From NCBI GenBank assembly GCA_034440615.1, contig JAOTOM010002921.1:60169-124168 (forward strand): 64,000 bases of DNA, given 5' to 3'. Positions 33,568 to 43,535 of this stretch are shown piece by piece (within the stretch, counting starts at the first letter, position 1; the number at the start of each line of letters is the position of its first letter). The DNA is from Ashinkailepas kermadecensis. Taxonomy: Eukaryota; Arthropoda; Thecostraca; Neolepadidae. The notes below the pieces were generated by a model. The model was given only the letters and a program-made list of their open reading frames with translations. It was not told where the DNA came from and searched no databases. The position numbers and the translations under genes are program-made.

Positions 33568-34611
33568 ATGACCGAAATTACTTTTGATAGATTGGCTGAT
33601 AGTTTTAATCAGATAAGGATGGAGATGCGCGCTCAAGGAATGAGCCAAAATATAAAACTATTTACCGGAGAAAGCCGTAATAAGTTGTGTGATTGGATTA
33701 AACAACTGGATAGCATCAACTTCAGCATGGACGACGAACAGTTAAGAATTACATGTCTGAAAACCCTCGGTGGACCTGCAGCTGAATTTCTGCAACGCAT
33801 GCTAACACATCAATCAAACTTGACGTTGGCAGAGATCAAACAAATTATGAAGGAAAGATATTCAGATCTTTCAGACCAAAAATGCTCTCAGGAAGCCTTG
33901 AGAAAATTAAAACAACCCCGATCGGAACTAGTCCAAAATTTTGGGGAACGAGTCCTTACTCTAGCCAAATAAACGAACACCGATCTGAACAGCCCTACCA
34001 CACAAGAAATTCTCATAGACGTCTTTAATAAGGGGGTGCAGAGTAACCAGCTGGCCGCGAAATTATATAGGCACCCATTCCGGAACTTGGAAGAAGCCAT
34101 ACAATTCGCAGTACGCGGACAAATTTTGGACAGGACCATGGAACTGTGCAGGGGAATTCAGAAACGAGAAGATGAACCAATGGACGTTGATGTGATTCAC
34201 TCAGGAAATGACCTAATTGACAAATTAGAGAAATTAGTAGTATCTCTGGGCGAAACGGTATCGAAACTAGCAGCTCAAAAATTAGACGCACTAAAACCAC
34301 ACACCCAACCGCAGTCTGGACCCCGAGTATTTCACCAATCCTATCCTCAGTATCCACGACCACCACGACCTTATGTCCCCGAACCCAATTATGGACCTCC
34401 TCCGCCGCGCCCTCCTGCAGGCCCCAGACTTTGGAGACCATAACCACCAAATCCGCCCAGTCCATCACCCAGTCCAGATGGTAGACCTATTTGCAAGAAA
34501 TGTATGAAAATCGGTCACATTGGTCGGCTGTGCCGTTCATGGGACAGGCGGGACAGGCGGGACAGGCGGGACATTAAAAAGCTTCGTGGTGAACGACCAC
34601 AATGGAGCTGA
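33568..34611 (+). pseudogene. Gypsy-2 gag
   Basis: A single frame of 348 codons from an ATG at 33568, broken by TAA at 33970 and 34441. A capsid-like block follows (CDWIKQLDS, QSNLTLAEIKQIMKERY, LVQNFGERVLTLAK), then RNLEEAIQFAVRG. A Pro-rich linker leads to the nucleocapsid knuckle CKKCMKIGHIGRLC, which fits C-x2-C-x4-H-x4-C. It ends in a basic RDRRDRRD stretch encoded by a 9-bp repeat. Gag packages element RNA. The two stops could each arise from a CAA codon by C-to-T change. Confidence 0.85.
34536..34573. repeat. 9-bp GGGACAGGC repeat in gag
   Basis: About four GGGACAGGC units at the basic C-terminus of gag. The period of three codons keeps the frame. Confidence 0.9.
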
Positions 34612-34616
34612 AAGTA

Positions 34617-35100
34617 AGCAAAACAGGAACCACAGAGGAAGGAAAGGAAAAATATCAGGAGGAAAAGAGATCCCGAGAAACGGAAACAAAATCAGGATCG
34701 AGTTCAACAAATTCGTTTTAAGCCTAACACCCCCATGTGGTGGCTTAAAATTTGTAATCAGAGAGCATACACACTTGTGGATAATGGAGCGGATATCTCA
34801 TTAATCTCAAAAGAGCTCTTCGACAAAATTGCAGAGGATCAAACCCTCAGATTTTCAGGAGAGCAAAAAGACCGCATTCCACTCATATCAGCTAGCGGAC
34901 ATCGGTTGAAAATTATCGGAGTAGGAACGTTCAGAGTCGAAATGAGCAAGTTCAGAAAACCATTCAGCTTCCAAATCGTGGAAAACCTGACACAACAGTA
35001 TATGTTGAGAAATGAGTTCCTGACCGACTTTGGAGCAAAATTAGATTTCGAAGAAAAAGCCCTATGCATTGCAGGAAATATGGTTCCTCTACGCCCCTAG
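34617..35100 (+). pseudogene. Gypsy-2 protease region
   Basis: A basic, Gln-rich lead-in opens the pol frame. It is followed by YTLVDNGADISLISKELFD, where the retropepsin D-T/S-G active site reads DNG, and RLKIIGVGTFRVE. MLRNEFLTDFGAKLDFE then fits the conserved ILG..fL.dfga..df block. A TAG at 35098 ends the frame and RT starts in another frame at 35175. The Asn in place of Thr or Ser probably reduces or abolishes activity. Confidence 0.8.
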
Positions 35101-35174
35101 CGAACGACTAGTGCGGAGGCTACCTCACTAGTCAGAATCAAAGGACGCATATATATATCCCGGCTAATACGGTC

Positions 35175-36790
35175 GTGGAGTGTCCGGCAGCTGTACACAC
35201 AGTACAACTTGTGGAACAGACTTGCTATGTGCGGTCACTAGACAACATGCCACTAATTTCTGAGGAGCCAGGCTTGTTTATAGCCAAAGTGGTGGCGAAA
35301 CCAGACCGCCATAAGCGTTTGCCAGTACGGATAATAAATACCACTACCAGAGACTTGACGTTGTACCCCAACCAAGTGATGGCATTCGCTGAGAAAATAG
35401 ACGACTCCGATTTAGAGAATCTGATCGACATGACGCAATACATTGAATTGGCCCCGTCCAACACACCCGCTGACCCAATTGAGCAAGTCCAGCTGTCTCA
35501 TTTGACAGGCGCTGACAAGGACGAACTCGAACAGCTGTTACGTGCCCACGCTGACCTATTTGCTGCGACCGACGCCGACCTTGGTACGACTGACGTCATA
35601 CACATGGGCATAGAGACTGATGACCACCCCCCTATCCGTCAAGCTCCTTACAAAACTCCATTTTCTCAGCAAAAATACGTAGAGGATCAAATTAAGGTTA
35701 TGTTAGACGCAGGGACAATCGAAGAGTCCGACAGTCCGTGGGCGGCGCCCATTGTCATCGTACGAAAGAAAGATGGTAGTATCCGTTTTGCAGTCGATTA
35801 TAGAAAACTAAATAAAGTAACGAAGAAAAACAGCTGCCCACTCCCGCTAATAGAAGACATCCTTGCCTCCCTCGGTGGAGCGAACTTCTTTTCATCGTTA
35901 GATTTGAAATCGGGATACTGGCAAATCCCAATGTCGGAAGAAAGTGTACCCGAGACCGCGTTAACGTGTTTCTTAGGTTTGTGGAATTTTAGAAAGATGC
36001 CATTTGGAATGTGCAATGCTCCTGCCAGTTTATGGAACTGATGAATAAGGTACTATCAGGAATTCAGAACCAATTTGTAACAGCTTACATCGACGATATA
36101 ATAGTATTTTCGAAAACATTTAAGGAACATCTAGTTCACTTGGAAGAAGTCTTTAGTCGTCTACGAAAAGCCAACTTGAAATTTAAACTCTCAAAGTGCG
36201 ATTTGCTGAGAAAGGAAGTCCAATATTTAGGACATGTAGTGTCAGCCTCTGGCATCAGGCCAAACCCGGAGAAGGTAGAAGCCATCCAGCACATGGCAGC
36301 ACCAATCACTGTGAAAGGAGTCCGCTCATTTATCGGCATGTGTTCCTATTATAAACGATTCATTCCAGGATTTAGCCAAATTGCAGCGCCGCTGATTAAC
36401 TTGACAAAGAAACATGCCATATTCGTCCGGACAGATGACTGCGAAAATGCATTTGCAACGTTAAAACAAAATCTAGATTCTGCACCCGTGCTGGCCTACC
36501 CAGATGTCACCAAGGAATATAAATTATATACCGATGCCTCACAAAAAGCAGTTGGAGCAGTCTTGGTGCAAGATCATGGAGGTGAAGAACGAGTAATACA
36601 ATATCTGCCAAAACAATTAAATAATACCCAACGGAAATGGCCCGTGATACAGCTGGAGGCATACGCTTGTGTCTGGTCTTTCTTGAAGTTACGCCAATAT
36701 CTACTTGGATCTAAGTCCGCCATTATGACCGATCGTCGACCACTTACATTTGTAAATTTATCGGAAATGAAAAATCCCATGCTGCAGTGA
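35175..36790 (+). pseudogene. Gypsy-2 reverse transcriptase and RNase H
   Basis: The first frame (to 36041) has SPWAAPIVIVRKKDGSIRF, VDYRKLNKVT and FFSSLDLKSGYWQIPM, then MPFGMCNAP. A one-base frameshift near 36027 leads to the second frame (36011-36790) with AYIDDIIVFSKT (catalytic YIDD), KCDLLRKEVQYLGHVVS and the KGVRSFIGMCSYYKRFIPGF thumb. RNase H follows with YTDASQKAVGAVLVQ, QLEAYACVWSF and MTDRRPLTF; in many relatives the last block is TDHRPL. Reverse transcriptase copies element RNA and RNase H removes the template. A TGA at 36788 stops the frame before the RNase H end. Confidence 0.9.
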
Positions 36791-37372
36791 TGGGCAATCA
36801 TGCTTTCGGAACACAACTGTGAAGTGGTCTATATAAAAGGCAACAAAATGTAGTGGCAGATCACCTTAGCACAATGTATGAAACAGAGCAAAAAGTAAAT
36901 GTTATCGACTCCGATCATGTTCCCACGGGCGATTTCAGGAATACCGAAAGTAGAAAACCAGAAGAAGAAGTAAGTAGGGAGGAAAAATTTAAAGATGTGA
37001 TGGTGAAGTGGGAAAATATTGAGAAACTTCAGAAACCAGACGAGGAATTAGCAGAACTTCGAAAAATTATGAATGATAAAAATCACTCGGATTACAAAGA
37101 CGTTGGTCTACAATACATAGAACTAGACAGACTCATTTGTAAAGTAAGTGAAGGACCACGCTGTGGACCGTTCCCAGGACTACAACTATGTGTACCAAAA
37201 TTCCTGAGAAATGAAGAACCAAAATAATTACATGAAGGCTTCTTTGCCGGACATATGGGATTGGCAAAACATATGAGAAACTTAAATTTAGATATTACTG
37301 GAGTGGCATATGGCCTAGCTCAAACCTTGCGTGCTATGAACAGGACGACGGGCCAAGGCAGCTCCGGCCCTA
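36791..37372 (+). pseudogene. Gypsy-2 RNase H end and integrase zinc-binding region
   Basis: The same strand continues with CEVVYIKGNK, then after a frameshift near 36848 VADHLSTMYE, an acidic linker and LHEGFFAGHMGLAKHMR, the His-His half of the integrase HHCC domain. A TAA at 37225 and poor conservation after 37310 blur the Cys-Cys half. It belongs to one decayed pol gene with its neighbours. Confidence 0.75.
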
Positions 37373-38480
37373 ATGCAGGAAATGCCTGTGCCACATTACC
37401 TATTCGAGACGATAGCCATCGACACTTGCGGACCATTCCCAGAAACACAAAACGGTAACCGATATGTCATTACAATCATTGATCACCTCTCTTCTTGGCC
37501 AGAAAGTTTCTGCACTGAAAGAAGGGATGCAAAAACGGTTGCTAAGATTCTTATGGAGGAAGTTATTCCATGACACTCTTGCCCACGCATAATTCTTTCG
37601 GACCTGGACACGGAATTCATAAATACGGTAATTGACGAATTGGAAACATGCCTGAACATTCGACATATCACCACCAGTGCGTATTGAGCAGAGACGAATA
37701 GAAGGGTCGAAAGGTATCACCGGGTACAAAACGATATATTAGCAAAAGCAATTAACCAAAATCAAGATGACTGGGATACGAAAATACCCGCAACGTTAGC
37801 TGCCTACCGAACGGCAAATATTGGATGTTCAGGCACAATATCACCCTTCTTCATGTCATATGGTCGAGATCCAGTCCTCCCCCTAGACAATTTGCTACAA
37901 CCAAAAGTCAGGTACTTTGGAGAAGATTACGTACCAAAAATGTTAGCCAATTTACACGAAGCATATAGTCATGTGAAAACACATATCGTCGAGAGCCACG
38001 AAAAGAATCGAGCTTACGCCGACCGAAAAGCGAAGCCACGAAACTTTAAAATAGGAGACCCGGTGTATTACTATGATACCACCGTACAACCTGGCACCTC
38101 TCCCAAATTCTCGCTACCATGGAAACCATACTTTAGTTAGTTAGTTATTTGAGTTCTAGGGCTCCTCGACCAAAATTGTGATCATTTAGCGCCGAAACCA
38201 TACTTTAGAATAATCAAACAAACCAGTCCCGTAAATTACGTAATTAGGAATCAGGTCAACGGAAAAACACGTCTGGTGCATGTGCAGAAACTACGACTAG
38301 CTGATCCCAACACTGCCTGGGAACCCACGAGAGACATTGACGAACCAGTTAATAGAAAGTATTTAGAAGAAAAAAAGTCAAAACCAGATCGCATCACACC
38401 TGAACGCCCTCAGCCTCCAAGGTTAGTCAAGCAGGCCAAAGCCGGCCCGAGCAGTAGACGAGACTACGACGATAGCTACA
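37373..38480 (+). pseudogene. Gypsy-2 integrase core and C-terminus
   Basis: The DDE core reads ETIAIDTCGPFPE (first Asp), RIILSDLDTEFIN (second Asp) and NRRVERYHR (Glu). LAAYRTANIGCSGTISPFFM and SYGRDPVLP follow, as in Gypsy integrases. TGA codons at 37571 and about 37685 interrupt it. At 38137-38194 a 58-bp insertion adds stops, after which YVIRNQVNGKTRLVHVQKLR closes the integrase C-terminal domain. Integrase would insert the element's cDNA. The copy is inactive. Confidence 0.85.
38137..38194 (-). mobile_element. 58-bp retroposed fragment with 14-bp target duplication
   Basis: AAACCATACTTTAG occurs at 38123-38136 and again at 38195-38208, bracketing 58 foreign bases inside the integrase gene. 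Read on the minus strand the insert ends CTCAAATAACTAACTAA, a tail like those of some LINE or SINE 3' ends. Confidence 0.75.
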
Positions 38481-39330
38481 TGGATGTAGACATACCGTCC
38501 GGAACAATGGATGCTGACACCGCTTGCCGGTGTCAAGAGAGGTCATACCTGGCTCAATGCCAGCGCCGCCGGCCGAGTCGGGCCGCCAGGAAACTGGGTC
38601 AGCGCTCACCCAGCTAACCGAGCCAGATCAGCCCCCAGCCACTAGCAGTGACTCCGAGGATGAGTTGCCGCTGGCCGAAATAGCTGAACGTATGAAACGA
38701 CCTCTGCCTACGTCTAGTGAACCAGAAAGTGAAAATTCTAGTGAACAATGGATGCTGACACCGCTTGCCGGTGTCAAGAGAGGTCATACCTGGCTCAATG
38801 ACAGCGCCGCCGGCCGAGTCGGGCCGCCAGGAAACTAGGTCAGCGCTCACCCAGCTAACCGAGCCAGATCAGCCCCCAGCCACTAGCAGTGACTCCGAGG
38901 ATGAGTTGCCGCTGGCCGAAATAGTTGAACGTATGAAACGACTTCTGCCTACGTCTAGTGAACCAGAAAGTGAAAATTTACGTTCGAAAATAACGAAACG
39001 AGCAAAACCTCAGAACAGTGATTCCGAGGATAACCTACCTTTATCAGAATTAACAGAACGCATGCGAAATTCAGTCGAATGCCCACCGAGTATCCCTCCC
39101 AGAAAAACGACCTTTGGATATAACATCTGACGACGATTGTCCCCCATAAAAATTGCAAATTCACGACGACACGTCATCCTCTGAATATGATGCTGATGTT
39201 GAATGTGAACAAATGAAGCCTGATCAAGCTAGTATATTCGCAACTTTCGTGGAGAAACAGAACGCAATGAACGCAATGCTGGCGCAAATGAAATCGCAAA
39301 CGGAATTGTTCAAATCAATGTTTGAATAGC
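38481..39330 (+). pseudogene. Gypsy-2 acidic repeated segment after integrase
   Basis: A 241-bp direct duplication (38503-38743, 38744-38984) repeats a block encoding SDSEDELPLAEIAERMKR. A third, diverged version, NSDSEDNLPLSELTERMR, follows near 39020. Because 241 is not a multiple of three, each repeat changes frame. The last part, ending at a TAG near 39329 after NAMNAMLAQMKSQTELFKSM, looks like a short amphipathic helix. It may be a C-terminal extension of pol or a separate accessory ORF. I recognise no family. Confidence 0.55.
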
Positions 39331-39532
39331 TGATAATGATACTGAATGTGGACCTGTGAGTCGCTTCAAACAGTAGGATGTTGTATCACAAGACGCAGTG
39401 ACGCCACATGTGATGGCGCGAGTAGCGTCATCTTTAATGGATTGCCCTGCACCGGCATGAGGATGTCAAACGGGACGCTGTGACGTCAATCCCACCGTAG
39501 TATTGTATGACACTAGTTTTCTGTGTTGCAGA

Positions 39533-39892
39533 ATGTCGCGGGTGGTCAAAATAATCCCTATCCTATTATTACTTATACTTGAAACTACCCACAGAGCTTT
39601 GCCTCTACCGCACGGTGCAGGGTATGCAACTGTTGAAACATGGAATGTGCATATGCCGATTCCAACAAGTGATGTGTCGGATATGTTGGCTGCAATGAAC
39701 CACACGTTACATGTGTTTGAAAAACGTATAATCCAGTACCTAACTGACCATCCACGCTTCCCCTACGCGACCGACGTGAAATCCCAGGTGAACGACCGCC
39801 TAACCACACTTAGATTAAACATAGCTGATACACTTGAAGCAGCCCGATCAACAATCCTGCGAAACTTAAACCGGCATAGACGTTCTGTATAA
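39533..39892 (+). CDS. envelope-like N-terminal ORF of Gypsy-2 (signal peptide, basic cleavage-like end)
   Basis: From the ATG at 39533 the frame encodes MSRVVKIIPILLLLILETTH, which has a basic start and a hydrophobic core like a signal peptide. About 100 further residues include an N-glycosylation sequon (NHT) and end in RHRRSV just before TAA. A basic RxxR-like end is reminiscent of furin-type processing sites. The frame that overlaps its end carries a membrane anchor (next entry). Together, position after pol and architecture suggest a small envelope-like membrane protein, as in some Gypsy elements, but I cannot match it to a family. It may be broken by a frameshift. Confidence 0.5.
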   Translation: MSRVVKIIPILLLLILETTHRALPLPHGAGYATVETWNVHMPIPTSDVSDMLAAMNHTLHVFEKRIIQYLTDHPRFPYATDVKSQVNDRLTTLRLNIADTLEAARSTILRNLNRHRRSV

Positions 39893-40187
39893 CCTGCCCA
39901 ACCTTGATATCCCAATCTCCCAACTGAAACTCCAACTACGGACAGTCCGCGACCTCAGATATCATGTCAGACTGGGTCACTCGGCATTGGTAATCCCGGC
40001 AGCAATCGTGATTGCCGTGACTGGCATCATCGTCGTGTACTGTGTTTTGAAACGTAAACAAAGCTCTGTTCCCGGCGACAGCTCATCTGACCCTAATCCC
40101 TCCCACCTTGAACCACCCGGTGAAGATGTCATCATAGTACGATCTGGCACGAGACCAGAGGTCACCAGAGCTGACAACCGGGCATGA
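39893..40187 (+). CDS. membrane-anchor segment of the envelope-like region
   Basis: This frame, shifted relative to the preceding one, encodes a stretch of about 30 residues followed by IPAAIVIAVTGIIVVYCVL, a clear transmembrane helix. Next come a KRKQ stop-transfer sequence and an acidic/Pro-rich cytoplasmic-type tail of about 45 residues ending at TGA. Whether it is the second half of one broken gene or a separately translated piece cannot be settled here. Confidence 0.5.
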
Positions 40188-40254
40188 TCTGATGGCCTGC
40201 TCAGCCTGCCGCAGGACGCCGATCGAGCCGCACGCCGCCGCACCCTGACTCAGC

Positions 40255-40473
40255 ATGAACTTCGAGACCTCGCGAGTACTCGCAGTCAGGTGGAACTGCG
40301 TTGGCGCCGCTGAGTATCTGGTCGAGTGGGAAGGCTTCCTACCGTCCGAGGCAACATGGAAACATGCGGACTACATCCCTGAGGAACTTCTGCTCCGTGT
40401 AGCAGTCGCTGGGGAACTTCGCTCCCCATCGGTCGTTACGGGCCGCAGGGACGGCCTGAACCACGGGCGATGA
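40255..40473 (+). CDS. chromodomain-like ORF of Gypsy-2
   Basis: Seventy-two codons from the ATG at 40255. The core RVLAVRWNCVGAAEYLVEWE followed by GFLPSEATWKHADYI has the aromatic, acidic and W-x-x-x pattern of a chromodomain (YLVKWKGY...TWEP in the family). Chromodomains read methylated histone tails. In chromoviral Gypsy elements the domain is usually fused to the integrase C-terminus and guides integration. Here it is a separate ORF more than 2 kb downstream, past the envelope-like region. Its TGA overlaps the ATG of the next ORF (ATGA at 40470). Translation of such a distal ORF would need a spliced mRNA or reinitiation. Confidence 0.65.
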   Translation: MNFETSRVLAVRWNCVGAAEYLVEWEGFLPSEATWKHADYIPEELLLRVAVAGELRSPSVVTGRRDGLNHGR

Positions 40474-40877
40474 AACCGCCCACCTACAGTCACCACGATA
40501 AATCGTGTGACACCTGCGGCCACCTCACGGAACGGCACACAGGATGCCCCTGTGGAACGAGGCCTTCGGCTGCTACCTCGGTCGACGAAACCGAGGAACT
40601 GGCTGCTGAACCGGCGCGAATGAGCGCCACCAACCAGGAACCTGCTGCTGAGAACGCCGTGAGCGTCACTACTGGAGACGCCGCCGGTGTTTTCGCTGAG
40701 GCCGCCGCTGACGATGCGAGCGCCGCCTCTGCAGACGGGCCGTCGCCGTGCCTGACGCCCGCCAAGCTGCCCAGGGCTGACGATACGGTTGGTACGGCAG
40801 CAATACTCGAGAACATTCGAAGAAGTGTAATCCTCTCACGAATACTTGGAAGAGCGCCAGAACGAACAGAACCGTGA
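40470..40877 (+). CDS. unrecognised Cys/His and Ala-rich ORF
   Basis: 135 codons starting in the ATGA overlap. The N-terminus, SHHDKSCDTCGHLTERHTGC followed by PCG, has C-x2-C and H/C residues spaced like a small metal-binding knuckle. The middle is Ala/Glu/Ser-rich and probably disordered. The end, ILENIRRSVILSRILGR, could be a short helix. No known family. It may be an accessory protein of Gypsy-2, or the tail of a longer product with the chromodomain ORF. Confidence 0.4.
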   Translation: MKPPTYSHHDKSCDTCGHLTERHTGCPCGTRPSAATSVDETEELAAEPARMSATNQEPAAENAVSVTTGDAAGVFAEAAADDASAASADGPSPCLTPAKLPRADDTVGTAAILENIRRSVILSRILGRAPERTEP

Positions 40878-41099
40878 ATGTAACGAATAGGACAGTGGTG
40901 AATGCCGCACTGATGGTGCTGGCATGCGTGGGCAGTGGTCGCCCACGTCAAAGAGCTGTGCCGGACTAAACATTATATAGTGAACGTAATACCAGTGAAC
41001 CAATATAGTAATACCAGTGAACGCCGCGACCGTCGCGTAATTAGTGTATCATGTTTAGCAAATGTCGTTTGTAAACTAACCTGGACTAGGGAGACGGGA

Positions 41100-41872
41100 T
41101 CCATCAATTACCCCTTAGATTAACCCGCGTAGGATGTTATGAAATGTCGCGAGTGTTTGAAATATCGTTATGTAATGTCATGAAACTGTATAAAAGGCCG
41201 TAATAATCTAGTGGGATTTATAATTCCACTAGTGTGTGGAACCAAAATCTTTTAAGACATGCGCTGTGTTGTAACATTGTTCATTTTTACTTGTGTTATG
41301 TGGCCTTCAACCAACAAGAACGCGCCGAGTGAGTCAGCCCACAGGTGGTGGCGACTGCTATCATGATATTGTGACTGGACCGCGAAACCCAAATGCTTTG
41401 GTACCGACCCGGCATCCGTTCACGATAAAACACTGCATACCGGGCTACGCCCCAAGAATGCATCACTTCCGTGTGATGTGACGTCGAACGTGACCGGCCA
41501 TGTTGGCCGGAGGTGTGCCAAAATGTGTGCAGCCAATCGCCGGCGGGCTATGGCGCCCCGTCACTAATGCAGCAGCCAATCACGGCGGCCGCAGGGTAGA
41601 GCCCTCTCCCGGCTGAGGGTGTCGGACGTGGTGAGAGAGAGAGAGAGATAACTTACTGAGCGGCCGACGCGTACAGATCGTACCTGCTGTTGTAAATCGT
41701 TGTTGTGGTGTCGACAGAAGGTACCAAATTGCTGTCGACACCTGTCATTTTTCGGCCCTTACTTTCACTAACTTGCAAATATAACGCTATAAGTTCCGGC
41801 GTACTTTGAACGGGCGTTATCGCTACGCGAGCCACCTAGACTCTTCACGCCGTCAACGAAAACTTCAGTACA
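41100..41872 (+). repeat. Gypsy-2 3' LTR (left boundary uncertain)
   Basis: The right end is firm: 41754-41872 repeats the 5' LTR remnant and ends in TACA. The left end cannot be set by comparison because the 5' copy is truncated. A purine-rich AGGGAGACGGGA (41089-41100) is a possible polypurine tract, and a TATA box lies at about 41189. TGTGCCAAAATGTGTG at about 41513 is an alternative start. Contains a GA microsatellite (41634-41649). Confidence 0.55.
41186..41200 (+). promoter_or_regulatory. candidate TATA box in the Gypsy-2 LTR
   Basis: CTGTATAAAAGGCC is a strong match to the metazoan TATA element and lies where a U3 promoter would be expected if the LTR begins near 41100. Confidence 0.5.
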
Positions 41873-42485
41873 GTGTACTGCCGGTCAGGTGCAGCCAGGG
41901 CCGCCGTCTGCCAACATAGACCGGGTATGTGTGCTGCCGCTCAGGTGTAGCCAGGGCCGCTGTCTGTCAACACAGCCCGGGTATGTGTGCTGCCGGTCAG
42001 GTGTAGCCAGGACCGCTGTCTTCCAACATAGCCCGGGTATGTGTGCTGCCGGTCAGGTGTAGTCAGGACCGCTGTCTTCCAACATAGCCCGGGTATGTGT
42101 GCTGCCGATCAGGTGTAGCCAGGGCCGCTGTCTGTCAACACAGCCCGGGCATGTGTGCTGCCGGTCAGGTGTAGCCATGACCGCTGTCTTCCAACATAGC
42201 CCGGGTATGTGTGCTGCCGGTCAGGTGCAGCCAGGGCCGCTGTCTATCAACACAGCCCGGGTATGTGTGCTGCCGGTCAGGTGTAGCCAGGGCCGCTGTC
42301 TGTCAACACAGCCCGGGTATGTGTGCTGCCGGTCAGGTGTAGCCAGGGCCGCTGTCTGTCAACACAGCCCGGGTATGTGTGCTGCCGGTCAGGTGTAGCC
42401 AGGGCCGCTGTCTGTCAACACAGCCCGGGTATGTGTGCTGCCGGTCAGGTGCAGCCAGGGCCGCTGTCTTCCAACATAGCCCGGC
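41873..42485. repeat. 56-bp satellite, about 11 copies
   Basis: The array starts at the base following the LTR end (GTGTACTGCCGGTCAGG) and consists of 56-bp units with few substitutions (GTAGCC/GCAGCC, CTGTC/CTTCC). Confidence 0.95.
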
Positions 42486-42820
42486 TGCGAATGGGTGCGC
42501 TCATTGGGTAAACATGGGAAACGCAAATTTACCACCTGCAAAAATGCATCGCAAACAAGCGTTCACTGTATTGGGTACGTTTCGGCTACCGCGGGTCGCA
42601 GTAACATGAAACCCACACGTTTTTACAAATAATTGAATGGGGAATCGCATCGGTCCCACCCTTTTCACCTGCACGTGCCACGTGACAAGCACGGGAGGGT
42701 ACATTGTGGCATTTGCTGTTTTGCGGCGTTTTTGACGGCTTGGATGAGGTCTGCACTGTTCGACCTGGCAACGAATGAAACAAATATGTTAGGTTAGGTG
42801 CATGCACTTGCTATTGTTCT
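42486..42820. other. no recognisable gene
   Basis: Unique sequence between two arrays. Nothing recognised. Confidence 0.45.
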
Positions 42821-43146
42821 GTCAAGCAGACGCCGAGCTGTGCCGAGTGTTCTGTTGAGAAGACGCCGAGCTGTGCCGAGTGTTCTGTCGAGCAGACGCA
42901 GAGCTGTGCCGAGGGTTCTGTTGAGCAGACGCCGAGCTGTGCCGAGTGTTCTGTCGAGCAGACGCAGAGCTGTGCCGAGTGTTCTGTGGAGCAGACGCCG
43001 AGCTGTGCCGAGTATTCTGTGGAGGAGAAGCTGAGCTGTGCCGAGTGTTCTGTGGAGCAGACGCCGAGCTGTGCCGAGTGTTCTGTCGAGCAGACGCCGA
43101 GCCGTGCCGAGTGTTCTGTCGAGCATACGCCGAGCTGTGCCGAGTG
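42821..43146. repeat. 33-bp minisatellite, about 10 copies
   Basis: Unit CGAGCAGACGCCGAGCTGTG plus CCGAGTGTTCTGT. The 11-codon period keeps frames open on both strands, which explains the 130-codon open frames here. Confidence 0.95.
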
Positions 43147-43535
43147 TAGGCGTGGCGCTGTCATGACACGAGTGGGCTCGTGTCGACATCTGGAAACATT
43201 GACCTGATTACACACCAATCGTGAGCGAACCGCTGGGAGATTGGCAATGGAATTCGGAGACCAATTTGCCGCTTTTGCCGCGCTGATGCTTCGTCCCGAA
43301 ACACGAGCGGGGTGGTGCGGATGCCGTCCTCGCCGGAGGAGTGAAATGTCTAGGGAAAACTACGATACATGACTCAGGGATGTCGATCTGAAAAATGCTT
43401 CGGTATGGCAAACAAAGGTCGTGGAATCAAAATTAGCATCAACCAGTGGATTGGAAGTGCTTGTTCCTGGCGTTCGTCGAGGACAAATGTGTTGAGCGGC
43501 GGATGGCGGTGGTGGCCCGAGCTGCCAATGACAGT
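43147..43535. other. no recognisable gene
   Basis: Unique sequence. Nothing recognised. Confidence 0.45.

Noticed and set aside
42794..43218. Cys/Glu- or Arg-rich proteins of about 130 codons
   Set aside because: By-product of the 33-bp minisatellite; frames on both strands are open.
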